The notes under the pieces were generated by a model. It was not told the origin of the DNA and made no database searches. It saw nothing but the letters and a program-made list of their open reading frames with translations. Shown piece after piece: positions 1-6,245 of a stretch of DNA of 6,245 bases. The DNA is from Pseudomonadota bacterium (lineage in GTDB: Bacteria; Pseudomonadota; Gammaproteobacteria; Competibacterales; Competibacteraceae): assembly GCA_018262135.1 (NCBI GenBank), contig JAGTSD010000114.1, forward strand, positions 1 through 6,245, given 5' to 3'. The position numbers and the translations under genes were made by a program. Each line of letters starts with the position of its first letter. Positions within the stretch are counted from its first letter, which is position 1.

Positions 1-3000
1 ACATGCCATAACGGGTCGGCGCGCAGTCGCCAGACTTCCAGAAAGTCCGGGCTGTCCGCCGCGCGCAGGGTCAGAGCGTCAGTGCGGTTCAGGGCCGCGC
101 TCCAGCCGGTTTCCGCCTGATCCGGGGGCAGGTTGAGCAGCACTCGACCGTCGCGCACCCGAATGCCGGGCGTGGTGATCCGCTCCTCCGCCAGCAGCGG
201 GATTTCCACCACCGCCGCCGAGTCGGCCTGACTCAGCCGCCGCACCCGGGTTTCCACCCGCCAGTCCACCTCCAGCGCCAGTTCCCGCTCGACTTGCACG
301 AACGGCGGCATGACGCCGGCCTGGAGCGGCGCGGCGGCGGTCGGGCGCTGGCGGGTTAGTTGCAGTTGCCGGTCGGCGCGACCCTCGACATAACCTTCCA
401 CCCGCCAGCCCTCCGCCTCCAGTTCGACCCGTCCCGGCGCCATCGGCAGCGGCAGTTGCAGGGTGGCAACCGTCTCCGGGGCGGTGGCGACGACGATGGC
501 CTCATGCGCGCCCGCCGGCAGCCGCAGCCACAGCAACCGGGCCGCATCGCGGAACAGTAAGGCCGGCTGCCCGTCCAGTTCGATGCTCCGCACGATCAGT
601 CCCTCGTGGGGCAGCGGCAACGGCACGGCAGAGTCCGCCTGAGCGTGCAGGGTCAGCCGTAACCGCAGATCGTCGCCCTTGACGGTCAGCGCCAGCGCCG
701 CCAGATCGCCGCAACGTTGACAGTCCGGCGGTTCGGTCAGCCGGGCGCGCAATTCCTGGAGCAGTTCCGGGGAGGGCAGTTCGGCGCGAGCCGGTGGCGG
801 CGCGGCCAGCAGCAGCGCGGCCAGCAGTCCGGGTAGCAGCACGGCCAGCGCCGTCGTGGCGGCGCCAGTGGCCAGCGACGAAATTGCGCCCGGTTCCGCC
901 GCGTCTGACTTTCCCCCGCCCCCGTTCCCGGCGACAAACACCCGCGCGCCCAGCGCCAGCAGCAGGCCCAGTCCGGCCAGCAGCAGCAGGCGCGTACCCC
1001 ACGGCGGCAACAGCCATAGCCGCAGCCGCTCGTCGGCGGCGACCGGGCCGCTCCAGCGCAGGGTGGCGTGTTGCCAACGCCAGTCAGGCAGGCCGGGACC
1101 CGTCTGCACCTTGATGTCCGGCGCGTAGTGCTGCTGAAGTTTTTGCAGGCGCTCGCCCTTGCTCGACAGCTCCGGGCTGGCCGGGAGTCGGGAACGACCG
1201 TAGTTTTTGGGTTCCTCGAACGCCTGGAATTGCGGCGCGTTGTCCAGCATCGCGCCCGGCGCGAGCAGCGGCGCTTCGAACGTGAATGGCTCCAGTTGCG
1301 GGTAAAGCGCGCCGCGCACCTGCTGGATGGCGAACAGCGCGCCGATAGCCAGCAGCGCCAGCAGGGCGATCCGGCGGTAGGCGTTGACCAGCGCGCGCAA
1401 CCGCCCCGGCGGCAACACCCGCAGCAGGGCGATGGCCGCCAGCACGTTGAGCCACACGTACAGCGGCGCATCGGGTTCGTGGAGGGTCAGCCCCACCCCG
1501 GCCAGCGCCACCGCGCCCCAGCGCCAGTCCCACAGCCGGGCGAAGCCAAAGGCGATGATCAGGACCAGGAACAGATCGAGCAGGTTCCAGGCGTACAGCC
1601 AGGTGTTGCCGGCGCTATCCGGCCCGCTCGCCGCCAGCAGCCGCCAGCCGGGCGGCAGGTTGAGCGTGGTCTGGATGCTTTGCGGGGCGATCCGCCAACC
1701 GACCGCCGGCAGATCGCTGATCGTGGCCGATTCCAGGCGGCTGTCGGCCAGCAGTTCCAGGTTGTTCAGTTGCCGGACTTCCACGCCGGTCGTTTCCACG
1801 CCGGGTCGGGTGGTGATGAACTGATCCTCGCCGTTGATCGCCACCCGGCCCAGCCGCAGTTCGGGAGCGGCGTCCAGCCGGGTCGCGTCCAGGTTGCCGC
1901 TCAAGCGGTCCTGCGCCGTGTAGCCGTTGCCAGCGAAGTCGAGCCAGAGCATGCGTTCCAGGCTCAGGCGTTCCGGGGCGGGACTGACCTCGCCCCGCTG
2001 GCGGGTGGAAAAGCGCAGTTCCCCGCCGGCTTGCAGCAGATAGGCGGGCCACCGCCGCCACTCTTCGGGCAGGCTGGTTTGCGTCGGATCGAGCGCCGGT
2101 GCGCCTTCCACCTGAACCACCCGCAGCCGGTTTTGCGCCTGGAAGCTCCAGATTTCCTGGGCCGGCCAGTTCCCCGTTGCGGCAGGCAGGGCGAGCGCAT
2201 CCAGCGGGCCGCGATGGCGGCCGGTCAGGCTGATCTTCCAACTGCCTGGCAGCAGTTGCACCCGCAACCGGCCATCCGGCTCCAGGCGGGCCGGCAGCGG
2301 GCTGTCCAGGGCCAGCGGCAGGAAGTTCGGCGGCAACACGGGACCCAGGATCTCCTCCCGCGCCTGGCCGGAGACGCTGAGTTCCAGCCGGGTCGTCACC
2401 GTGAACGGAATGCCGTCGGTCAACAGTCGGAATGCCTGGATTTCGAGCTGATCCTGCGGGGCCGCCGCCGCCGGGCGCTGGCGCAGCCACAGGACGCCGT
2501 CCTCTTCCAATCGGGGCAGTGGAACCGGTTTTCCTTCCAGCCGCAGATCGAGCAGGGCGGCGCTGGGGGGAATACGGATTGCTTCCGGCGGTTCACCCCA
2601 GAAAAACCGCCCGGTGATGCGATGATCGCCGGCGAGAACCTTCAGCGCGGGTCGTCCGTCCCGTTCCAGCACCGGCGCAAGCGACTCGTCCAGCCGCACC
2701 TCCTGCGGCCAGTAACGGCGGTCGCCGGGCAAGGTCAGCCAGCCTTCGGCGTCGGCGCGCGCCTGCTGGCTGAACTCGCCGCCCCGGGCATCGAGATTCA
2801 GGCTCAGCGTCGTCGGCCAGACGCAACGGCGCTGTTTTGGATCGGCGTAGTCCACCGGGCAGCGCCAGTCGGCCGGTTCGCGCAGCACCCAACTGATCCA
2901 GGGTTGCAGGGCTGGCGGAACCCGCGCCAGCGCGCTGGCGGTTACCGTTGGCTCGGCGGATCGGGCGGGGGTTGCGACGAATCCCAGCGCCAGCAGGCAG

Positions 3001-3044
3001 AACGCGACGAACAAGAGCGAAAAGGGCAGGGAGTCGGTGCGCAT
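1..3044 (-). CDS. Large exported multi-pass membrane protein of unrecognised family, internally duplicated; 3' end lies beyond the window
   Basis: I do not recognise this protein. Checked codon by codon, the frame is open from the ATG at 3044 to the left edge: 1014 codons and no stop, so the C-terminus is missing. Residues 1-30 form a signal peptide (MRTDS, a hydrophobic core, then ARSA before E31). Residues about 31-475 look periplasmic and beta-rich, with Cys62 and Cys74. Likely membrane segments lie near 481-502, 506-521, 527-547, 557-575, 682-704 and 731-750, with a soluble loop at about 576-680. From 755 a second beta-rich region resembles the first and begins with Cys775-x-x-Cys778. The start is fixed by the signal peptide and by a weak GGGA eight bases upstream; I found no upstream start codon in frame. 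It lies 85 bases after the hydrolase gene on the same strand and may belong to the same operon. An envelope or surface role is inferred from topology only; no catalytic motif was found. Confidence 0.85.
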   Translation of the reverse strand, partial: MRTDSLPFSLLFVAFCLLALGFVATPARSAEPTVTASALARVPPALQPWISWVLREPADWRCPVDYADPKQRRCVWPTTLSLNLDARGGEFSQQARADAEGWLTLPGDRRYWPQEVRLDESLAPVLERDGRPALKVLAGDHRITGRFFWGEPPEAIRIPPSAALLDLRLEGKPVPLPRLEEDGVLWLRQRPAAAAPQDQLEIQAFRLLTDGIPFTVTTRLELSVSGQAREEILGPVLPPNFLPLALDSPLPARLEPDGRLRVQLLPGSWKISLTGRHRGPLDALALPAATGNWPAQEIWSFQAQNRLRVVQVEGAPALDPTQTSLPEEWRRWPAYLLQAGGELRFSTRQRGEVSPAPERLSLERMLWLDFAGNGYTAQDRLSGNLDATRLDAAPELRLGRVAINGEDQFITTRPGVETTGVEVRQLNNLELLADSRLESATISDLPAVGWRIAPQSIQTTLNLPPGWRLLAASGPDSAGNTWLYAWNLLDLFLVLIIAFGFARLWDWRWGAVALAGVGLTLHEPDAPLYVWLNVLAAIALLRVLPPGRLRALVNAYRRIALLALLAIGALFAIQQVRGALYPQLEPFTFEAPLLAPGAMLDNAPQFQAFEEPKNYGRSRLPASPELSSKGERLQKLQQHYAPDIKVQTGPGLPDWRWQHATLRWSGPVAADERLRLWLLPPWGTRLLLLAGLGLLLALGARVFVAGNGGGGKSDAAEPGAISSLATGAATTALAVLLPGLLAALLLAAPPPARAELPSPELLQELRARLTEPPDCQRCGDLAALALTVKGDDLRLRLTLHAQADSAVPLPLPHEGLIVRSIELDGQPALLFRDAARLLWLRLPAGAHEAIVVATAPETVATLQLPLPMAPGRVELEAEGWRVEGYVEGRADRQLQLTRQRPTAAAPLQAGVMPPFVQVERELALEVDWRVETRVRRLSQADSAAVVEIPLLAEERITTPGIRVRDGRVLLNLPPDQAETGWSAALNRTDALTLRAADSPDFLEVWRLRADPLWH
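18..782 (-). repeat. Protein-level repeat unit B (residues about 755-1009 of the large membrane protein)
   Basis: This is the second copy of the duplicated region. Landmarks matching unit A are: EPPDCQRC (771-778); DGQPAL (824-829) followed by LPAGAH (842-847); RQRPTAAAP (898-906); F915 leading into a strand ending near 928; DGRV followed by LNLPP (970-974); and EVWRLRA (1003-1009). Offsets from unit A stay within about 695-713 residues along the whole length, as expected for an ancient tandem duplication with small insertions and deletions. The copy may continue beyond the window edge. Confidence 0.6.
2136..2954 (-). repeat. Protein-level repeat unit A (residues about 31-303 of the large membrane protein)
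   Basis: This is the first copy of a diverged internal duplication, recognised by eye in the translation. Landmarks in order are: EPADWRC (56-62); a DGRPAL segment (129-134) followed by LAGDH (137-141); RQRPAAAAP near 188-196; F214 leading into a strand ending near 226; DGRL (257-260) followed by LLPG (264-267); and EIWSFQA (297-303). Each has a counterpart in the same order in the second copy. The relationship is at protein level; I saw no long nucleotide identity. Confidence 0.6.
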
Positions 3045-3059
3045 GATGATGGTCCCGGT

Positions 3060-3100
3060 AACGCCAGGAGGGGATAGCACGCAGTATAGAACCTGGCGTT
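3060..3100 (-). repeat. Inverted repeat with perfect 9-bp arms in the hydrolase/membrane-protein gap
   Basis: On the plus strand AACGCCAGG (3060-3068) and CCTGGCGTT (3092-3100) are exact reverse complements, separated by 23 bases. In a minus-strand transcript this could form a 9-bp stem with a large loop, ending 15 bases before the ATG at 3044. No T-run follows, so it is not a standard intrinsic terminator. It could be an operator, a leader-RNA stem or an mRNA stabiliser. The repeat itself is certain; its function is not. Confidence 0.6.
3083..3088 (-). promoter_or_regulatory. Possible -10 element (TATACT) upstream of the large membrane protein gene
   Basis: TATACT on the minus strand matches the TATAAT consensus at five of six positions and stands out in this GC-rich sequence. 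It lies in the spacer of the 3060-3100 inverted repeat. No good -35 hexamer is seen at 16-18 bases spacing, and there is no TG extension. If real, transcription would start near 3076 and give a leader of about 32 bases. This is weak evidence and could be chance. Confidence 0.2.
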
Positions 3101-3122
3101 GTCCCGCGCCGACGCACGGGAC
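3101..3122 (-). other. Strong hairpin just downstream of the hydrolase stop codon
   Basis: In the minus-strand transcript the arms GUCCCGUGC (3122-3114) and GCGCGGGAC (3109-3101) pair over nine positions (eight Watson-Crick pairs and one U-G wobble) around the four-base loop GUCG. The stem begins seven bases after the hydrolase stop codon (3132-3130). It is stable and GC-rich but is followed by AACGCC rather than a T-tract. A Rho-assisted end, a pause site or a 3'-end stabiliser is therefore more likely than an intrinsic terminator. It directly abuts the inverted repeat at 3060-3100. Confidence 0.55.
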
Positions 3123-3129
3123 CCTTCAA

Positions 3130-3801
3130 TCAGGGCGCCGACGAATTGCCTGGCGGCTGAGCGAGCCGGTAGAAGCGAATCCGTTCCGCCGGTGGAAGAC
3201 CGCTGCTGGCGGATGGATCGCCAATGAAACGCAGGGCGCGGCTGCCTTCCCAGGGCGCGAGAGGTCCGCGCGCCTGCGAGGACTGGGGATAGTAGAAATT
3301 GACGACCAGCGACCGACCGTTGCGCTGTTCCCACGGCGTTTGAATCAAGGGATTATCCTGGCCGCGCAGCGCCGTTCCAGCGGCGTCCACCGCCAGCCGC
3401 CAGCGGGTAGCATCCTGCGGGCAGAGAAAGTCCTTCGAGAACGGCGAACGGAGCGAGACTGCCGGGTTGAACTGGTGCGGTTGGAAAACCACCCCGGCGA
3501 CCCCGTTGCCGTACTGGCGGCGAGCGGCGGCGGAAATCTCGCCCAACCGGACCCGGTTCATCACTCCCCAGGCGATGCCCTGGTAGACGCGGGCATCGTC
3601 GGGGAAGCCGGTGGAGCGCCCTTCGGCATAGGCCAGCCGGGCCAGCAGTTCTTCATGGGCTGGACCGATTTTCATGACGGCGGCGCGCGTCGTTTCGCCC
3701 GCGGCGCGGTTCAGACAGGCCGGCAGGTCGGCGGCGACTGCCGTTCCCGCCAGCAGCAGGCCGCCGGTCAGCCAGCCGAATCGAGCTTTCCAGGCCATCA
3801 T
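3130..3801 (-). CDS. Secreted cell-wall hydrolase, SleB/CwlJ-like (Hydrolase_2 family)
   Basis: The predicted protein has 223 residues. Residues 1-24 form a signal peptide (Lys5/Arg7, hydrophobic GWLTGGLLLAGTAVAA), pointing to the periplasm. The rest matches the SleB/CwlJ cell-wall hydrolase pattern: LARLAYAEGRS (53-63), whose Glu60 corresponds to the conserved Glu usually taken as catalytic; GVMNRV (79-84); VVFQPHQFNPA (104-114); and a late NFYYP (168-172) with APW (182-184) and RFY (209-211). The family cleaves peptidoglycan; in spore formers it acts in germination, while in proteobacteria such proteins are generally assigned to cell-wall remodelling. Cys29 and Cys127 could form a disulfide. 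The ATG at 3801 overlaps the ovoA stop (ATGA), and a second ATG follows at 3798; either could be used. The weak GGGTGG upstream suggests dependence on translation of ovoA. Family assignment comes from motifs read by eye. Confidence 0.82.
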   Translation of the reverse strand: MMAWKARFGWLTGGLLLAGTAVAADLPACLNRAAGETTRAAVMKIGPAHEELLARLAYAEGRSTGFPDDARVYQGIAWGVMNRVRLGEISAAARRQYGNGVAGVVFQPHQFNPAVSLRSPFSKDFLCPQDATRWRLAVDAAGTALRGQDNPLIQTPWEQRNGRSLVVNFYYPQSSQARGPLAPWEGSRALRFIGDPSASSGLPPAERIRFYRLAQPPGNSSAP

Positions 3802-6218
3802 GCCACCCGCCGCCACAGCATGGCGTGCGTCACGATGTACTGATACTTGCGGGCATGTTCGCGGATGACCAGCGGCACGTCGGCCTCGCGCAACAGATCG
3901 AAGCCTTCGGCGCGCAGGAACTCGCTCAGCGCCGCCGCGCTGCGGACCGGCTTGCCCTCCTGCTCGTAACCGCCCAGCCACGCCTCCGGGGGCGTGAACT
4001 GTTCCAGCCAACTGTACGGCGAGAACAGCGCCAGCAGACCGCCGGGCTTCACCAGTCCCAGCGGCCCGCCCAGCCGCCCCAGCAGCGATTTGGGGCTGGG
4101 CAGCCGGCACAGCAGATTGGCCAGCAGCACCGCATCGAAGTCCACGAATTCGGCGGGTAGCGAACTGGCGTCGGCCTGGCGGAAACTCACCCGGTTGCGC
4201 TCGATCGCCGGGTCTACCATCGCGTTCAGGGTGACACCCAGCCTCCCTTCGTCCTTGCGGAAATAGCGCAGTTCGCCATCGCGGCGCAGAGCTTCCGCCG
4301 TCTCGATGAATGCCCGGCTGAGGTCCACGCCCACGACCCGTTCATAGCCGCGCGCCAGCTCGAAACTGGCCCGGCCCACCGCGCAGCCCACATCCAGCGC
4401 CTTGTCGGTCGCCGAACCATACTCGCGGGCGGCGTCGAGCAGCCAGCGTGCGCAACGCACCGGGAATTCCACTGCGTCGCGCGGCCCGAACGCATGGGGC
4501 ATCTGGTCCTGAGCTGAACCGTAGTGCAGCAGCAGATACTCGTTCAGGATTTGCGGGTCTTCGTAGATCTGACTCGACGATCCGGCCTGATCCAGCCGCA
4601 CCGCACCGCCGTCGCCTTCGCCGCGCACCAGCCGGAATCCGGCGTGCTGGAAAAAGTGGGGCCGGAAATGGAAGCGCGACCAGAGACTCGCTTCGTCGCC
4701 GGTGGATACCCAGGAACCGCCCAGGATCATCTGGTGCTGGCCGTCGTAGCAAGGCGTGCTGAAGTCGTCGTAATAGGGATGAACCTTGGCGCCGGGCAGG
4801 GGGTTGAAATGGTCTTCCAGCCATTGCCAGACGTTGCCGAATACATCGTGAAAACCGGCTTCGGTCGCCCGGCCGGCGTTGACCGGCCAGGAAGAGCTCC
4901 AGGCCAGATTGAGATTCCAGCCGCACTCGTGCGCCAGGGTCGCGCCGTCAAAATTCATCACCGGATCGGATTCGACGCCGAGGGCCGCCGCCTCGCGCTG
5001 TGGCCGGGCGCGCAATGCCTGATGCTCGGCTTCGCTGGGCAGGCGGCAGGGTTGACTATCCCCTTCCGCCCGCCAGGCGCAGTAGGCTTTGGCTTCGTGA
5101 TAGTTCACATCTACTGGCCAGTCCCAAGGCATATCAATCAGTTCAAACAGGGTGCGCAGCCGGTAGCGGTGCAGGCCGGCGGGACCATCGGGAACCCAGA
5201 ACGTCGGCCATTTGAGATTGCGGAACGTCCGCCAGTCCCAACCGGTTTCCGACCAGTAGCGTGGTTCGCGGTAACCGCCGGCGACGACGAACTCATGGAA
5301 TTCCCCGTTGCTGACCAGAGCGCGGCTGGCCTGGAACGCTTGCACGGCGGTTTCGCGCCGACCGTATTCGTTATCCCAGCCGTAGGAGGGCCAGCCGGCC
5401 GGCTTGCCGAGCGCCACCGGCTGACCGGGTACGGCGATGAATTCGTTCGGCGGATAGTCCATGCCGGCGCGCGGGGGAAAAGCCGGGGGTTCCGCCCGCG
5501 CCGCCGATGGATGCAGCTTCGGCCATTCAGCGGGCCGCCGCACGAGGTTCAGCGGCAGTTCGCGGATCAGCACCGAGGAGGTTTCCAGGTGAATCCGCTC
5601 GTGCTCGAAACCCATAAACAGCGCCCACAACGGATGATTCTGGGTGATCGGCGCATGGTCGGCTCCCAGATCGGGATGGGTTTCGATCAGATTGCGGACG
5701 AGGCGATACACCTGCTGGCGGTAGGCGTGGACCTCCTGAATGCTGGGCCAGCGCATTTCGTTCTTGGACATGTCGTCCCAGCGCATCTCGTCCACCCCGG
5801 TTTCGAACAGCCGCTCGAAATACGGATTCAGCGGTTGTTCGAGCAGACCGGCGACCCACAGCTTGTTGATGTATAACGCCGGCGGATGGCCGAAGTAGAA
5901 GATCATCGGGTGGCGCAAGGAATGATAGGGCGGGCGGTAGAAGGCTTCCTCGCCCTGGAGGCCGGAGAACAGCACCTCGGTCAATGTCCAGGTGTTGTCG
6001 AAATAATCCAGCGCCTGTTGCCGGTCGCAGGTCGCCAGATTGGGCAGCGGCAACGAGGTCAACGTACCGTCCGGTTGCAAGCCGGGGCAGCTCTTGGGTG
6101 GCAGACCCGTCCACCACCAGGTGGGACGGGGGCCGGTCAGTTCGGCGTCGAGTTCGCCGCGTAGATTGTCGCGCCAGGCTTCAGCAGTGCTTTCCAGGGT
6201 ATCGGCGGCAAGTGGCAT
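3798..6218 (-). CDS. ovoA: OvoA, 5-histidylcysteine sulfoxide synthase fused to mercaptohistidine N-methyltransferase
   Basis: This 806-residue enzyme catalyses two steps of ovothiol synthesis. A non-heme iron centre uses O2 to join cysteine to histidine at C5 as a sulfoxide, and a methyltransferase later N-methylates 5-thiohistidine with SAM. Domains in order are a DinB-like helical region (about 60-225), an FGE-sulfatase-like domain (about 255-532), a Gly/Ser-rich linker (about 533-550) and a class I methyltransferase (about 560-806). The family's HX3HXE motif is present as HERIHLE (206-212); with His111 in FGHPPALY it supplies the likely three-His iron site. FGE signatures include GNVWQWLEDHF (461-471) and GGSW (500-503). 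SAM motif I is LDVGCAVGR (608-616), with acidic Asp632 following. It is somewhat longer than the roughly 700 residues I recall for the family, partly because of about 50-60 extra N-terminal residues. It is intact, cytosolic (no signal peptide) and first of the visible genes. No ovoB is in the window. Confidence 0.95.
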   Translation of the reverse strand: MPLAADTLESTAEAWRDNLRGELDAELTGPRPTWWWTGLPPKSCPGLQPDGTLTSLPLPNLATCDRQQALDYFDNTWTLTEVLFSGLQGEEAFYRPPYHSLRHPMIFYFGHPPALYINKLWVAGLLEQPLNPYFERLFETGVDEMRWDDMSKNEMRWPSIQEVHAYRQQVYRLVRNLIETHPDLGADHAPITQNHPLWALFMGFEHERIHLETSSVLIRELPLNLVRRPAEWPKLHPSAARAEPPAFPPRAGMDYPPNEFIAVPGQPVALGKPAGWPSYGWDNEYGRRETAVQAFQASRALVSNGEFHEFVVAGGYREPRYWSETGWDWRTFRNLKWPTFWVPDGPAGLHRYRLRTLFELIDMPWDWPVDVNYHEAKAYCAWRAEGDSQPCRLPSEAEHQALRARPQREAAALGVESDPVMNFDGATLAHECGWNLNLAWSSSWPVNAGRATEAGFHDVFGNVWQWLEDHFNPLPGAKVHPYYDDFSTPCYDGQHQMILGGSWVSTGDEASLWSRFHFRPHFFQHAGFRLVRGEGDGGAVRLDQAGSSSQIYEDPQILNEYLLLHYGSAQDQMPHAFGPRDAVEFPVRCARWLLDAAREYGSATDKALDVGCAVGRASFELARGYERVVGVDLSRAFIETAEALRRDGELRYFRKDEGRLGVTLNAMVDPAIERNRVSFRQADASSLPAEFVDFDAVLLANLLCRLPSPKSLLGRLGGPLGLVKPGGLLALFSPYSWLEQFTPPEAWLGGYEQEGKPVRSAAALSEFLRAEGFDLLREADVPLVIREHARKYQYIVTHAMLWRRVA

Positions 6219-6228
6219 GATCAGATTT

Positions 6229-6233
6229 CTCCT
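6229..6233 (-). promoter_or_regulatory. Ribosome binding site of ovoA
   Basis: AGGAG on the minus strand lies ten bases before the ATG at 6218. It is the best Shine-Dalgarno match among the three genes and supports this start. Only 27 bases upstream of ovoA are in the window, too few to judge a promoter. Confidence 0.75.
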
Positions 6234-6245
6234 GTGGAATCCGGC

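Noticed and set aside
711..722. CxxC at residues 775-778 as a zinc ribbon or thioredoxin motif
   Set aside because: There is no second CxxC nearby for a zinc ribbon, and no thioredoxin-like sequence surrounds it. It is kept only as an observation on paired cysteines.
1068..3077. A 669-codon open frame on the plus strand
   Set aside because: It is codon-for-codon antisense to the large membrane-protein gene, whose frame is open for 1014 codons and starts with a clear signal peptide. The plus-strand product is rich in Gln, Arg and Pro with no recognisable domain, as expected for an antisense shadow in GC-rich DNA.
3101..3122. Calling the hairpin an intrinsic terminator
   Set aside because: The stem is good, but the next bases on the transcript are AACGCCAGG with no U-tract, so standard Rho-independent termination is not supported.
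3709..3729. Lipoprotein signal in the hydrolase (LPAC, residues 26-29)
   Set aside because: Pro at position -2 and Asp just before it are atypical for a lipobox, while AVAA before Asp25 gives an ordinary signal peptidase I site.
3037..3843. A 268-codon plus-strand frame spanning the hydrolase gene and the gap
   Set aside because: It overlaps the motif-supported hydrolase gene on the minus strand and its translation shows no domain or signal.
4524..5876. A 450-codon open frame on the plus strand
   Set aside because: It lies entirely inside ovoA on the opposite strand, in antisense register, and shows no motif, so it is treated as a shadow.
3798..6218. Ergothioneine synthase EgtB instead of OvoA
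   Set aside because: The DinB/FGE layout is shared with EgtB, but the C-terminal fused methyltransferase and the HX3HXE motif in the FEHERIHLE context match OvoA. Fused ergothioneine enzymes carry an EgtD-type methyltransferase at the other end.

Overview
This is a GC-rich bacterial window in which every convincing gene lies on the minus strand, so transcription runs from the right edge to the left. The order is: ovoA (6218 to 3798), a secreted SleB/CwlJ-type cell-wall hydrolase (3801 to 3130), an 85-base intergenic gap, and a very large exported membrane protein (3044 to beyond the left edge). A GC-rich proteobacterium fits: there is an AGGAG ribosome site, Gram-negative style export signals, and an OvoA with a fused methyltransferase. 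A gammaproteobacterium of the Competibacter/Chromatiales kind is a guess; no rRNA or other marker is present.

Right part (3798-6245). ovoA encodes the complete 806-residue bifunctional enzyme of ovothiol biosynthesis: an iron-dependent 5-histidylcysteine sulfoxide synthase (DinB-like plus FGE-sulfatase-like domains) fused to a SAM-dependent methyltransferase. Its stop codon overlaps the start of the hydrolase gene in an ATGA junction, so the two genes are almost certainly co-transcribed and probably translationally coupled. The C-S lyase step (OvoB) is not encoded here.

Middle (3045-3129). This short gap is densely structured. A 9-bp hairpin with a four-base loop begins just after the hydrolase stop. 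It abuts an inverted repeat with 9-bp arms. A 7-base segment beside the next start codon is complementary to the first arm of the hairpin. No T-tract follows either structure.

Left part (1-3044). One uninterrupted reading frame of 1014 codons has a signal peptide but no stop before the window edge. I do not recognise the family. Reading it by eye, the protein looks like an internal duplication. An exported beta-rich region (residues about 31-303) is followed by a block of membrane segments. A second signal-peptide-like segment then precedes a second copy of the same region (residues about 755-1009). The repeat spacing of about 706 residues predicts a full protein of roughly 1,400 residues. 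This duplicated protein and the structured leader in front of it are the least explained parts of the window.

No tRNA, rRNA, CRISPR array, insertion sequence or attachment site was seen. There is no gene-free stretch longer than 300 bases.
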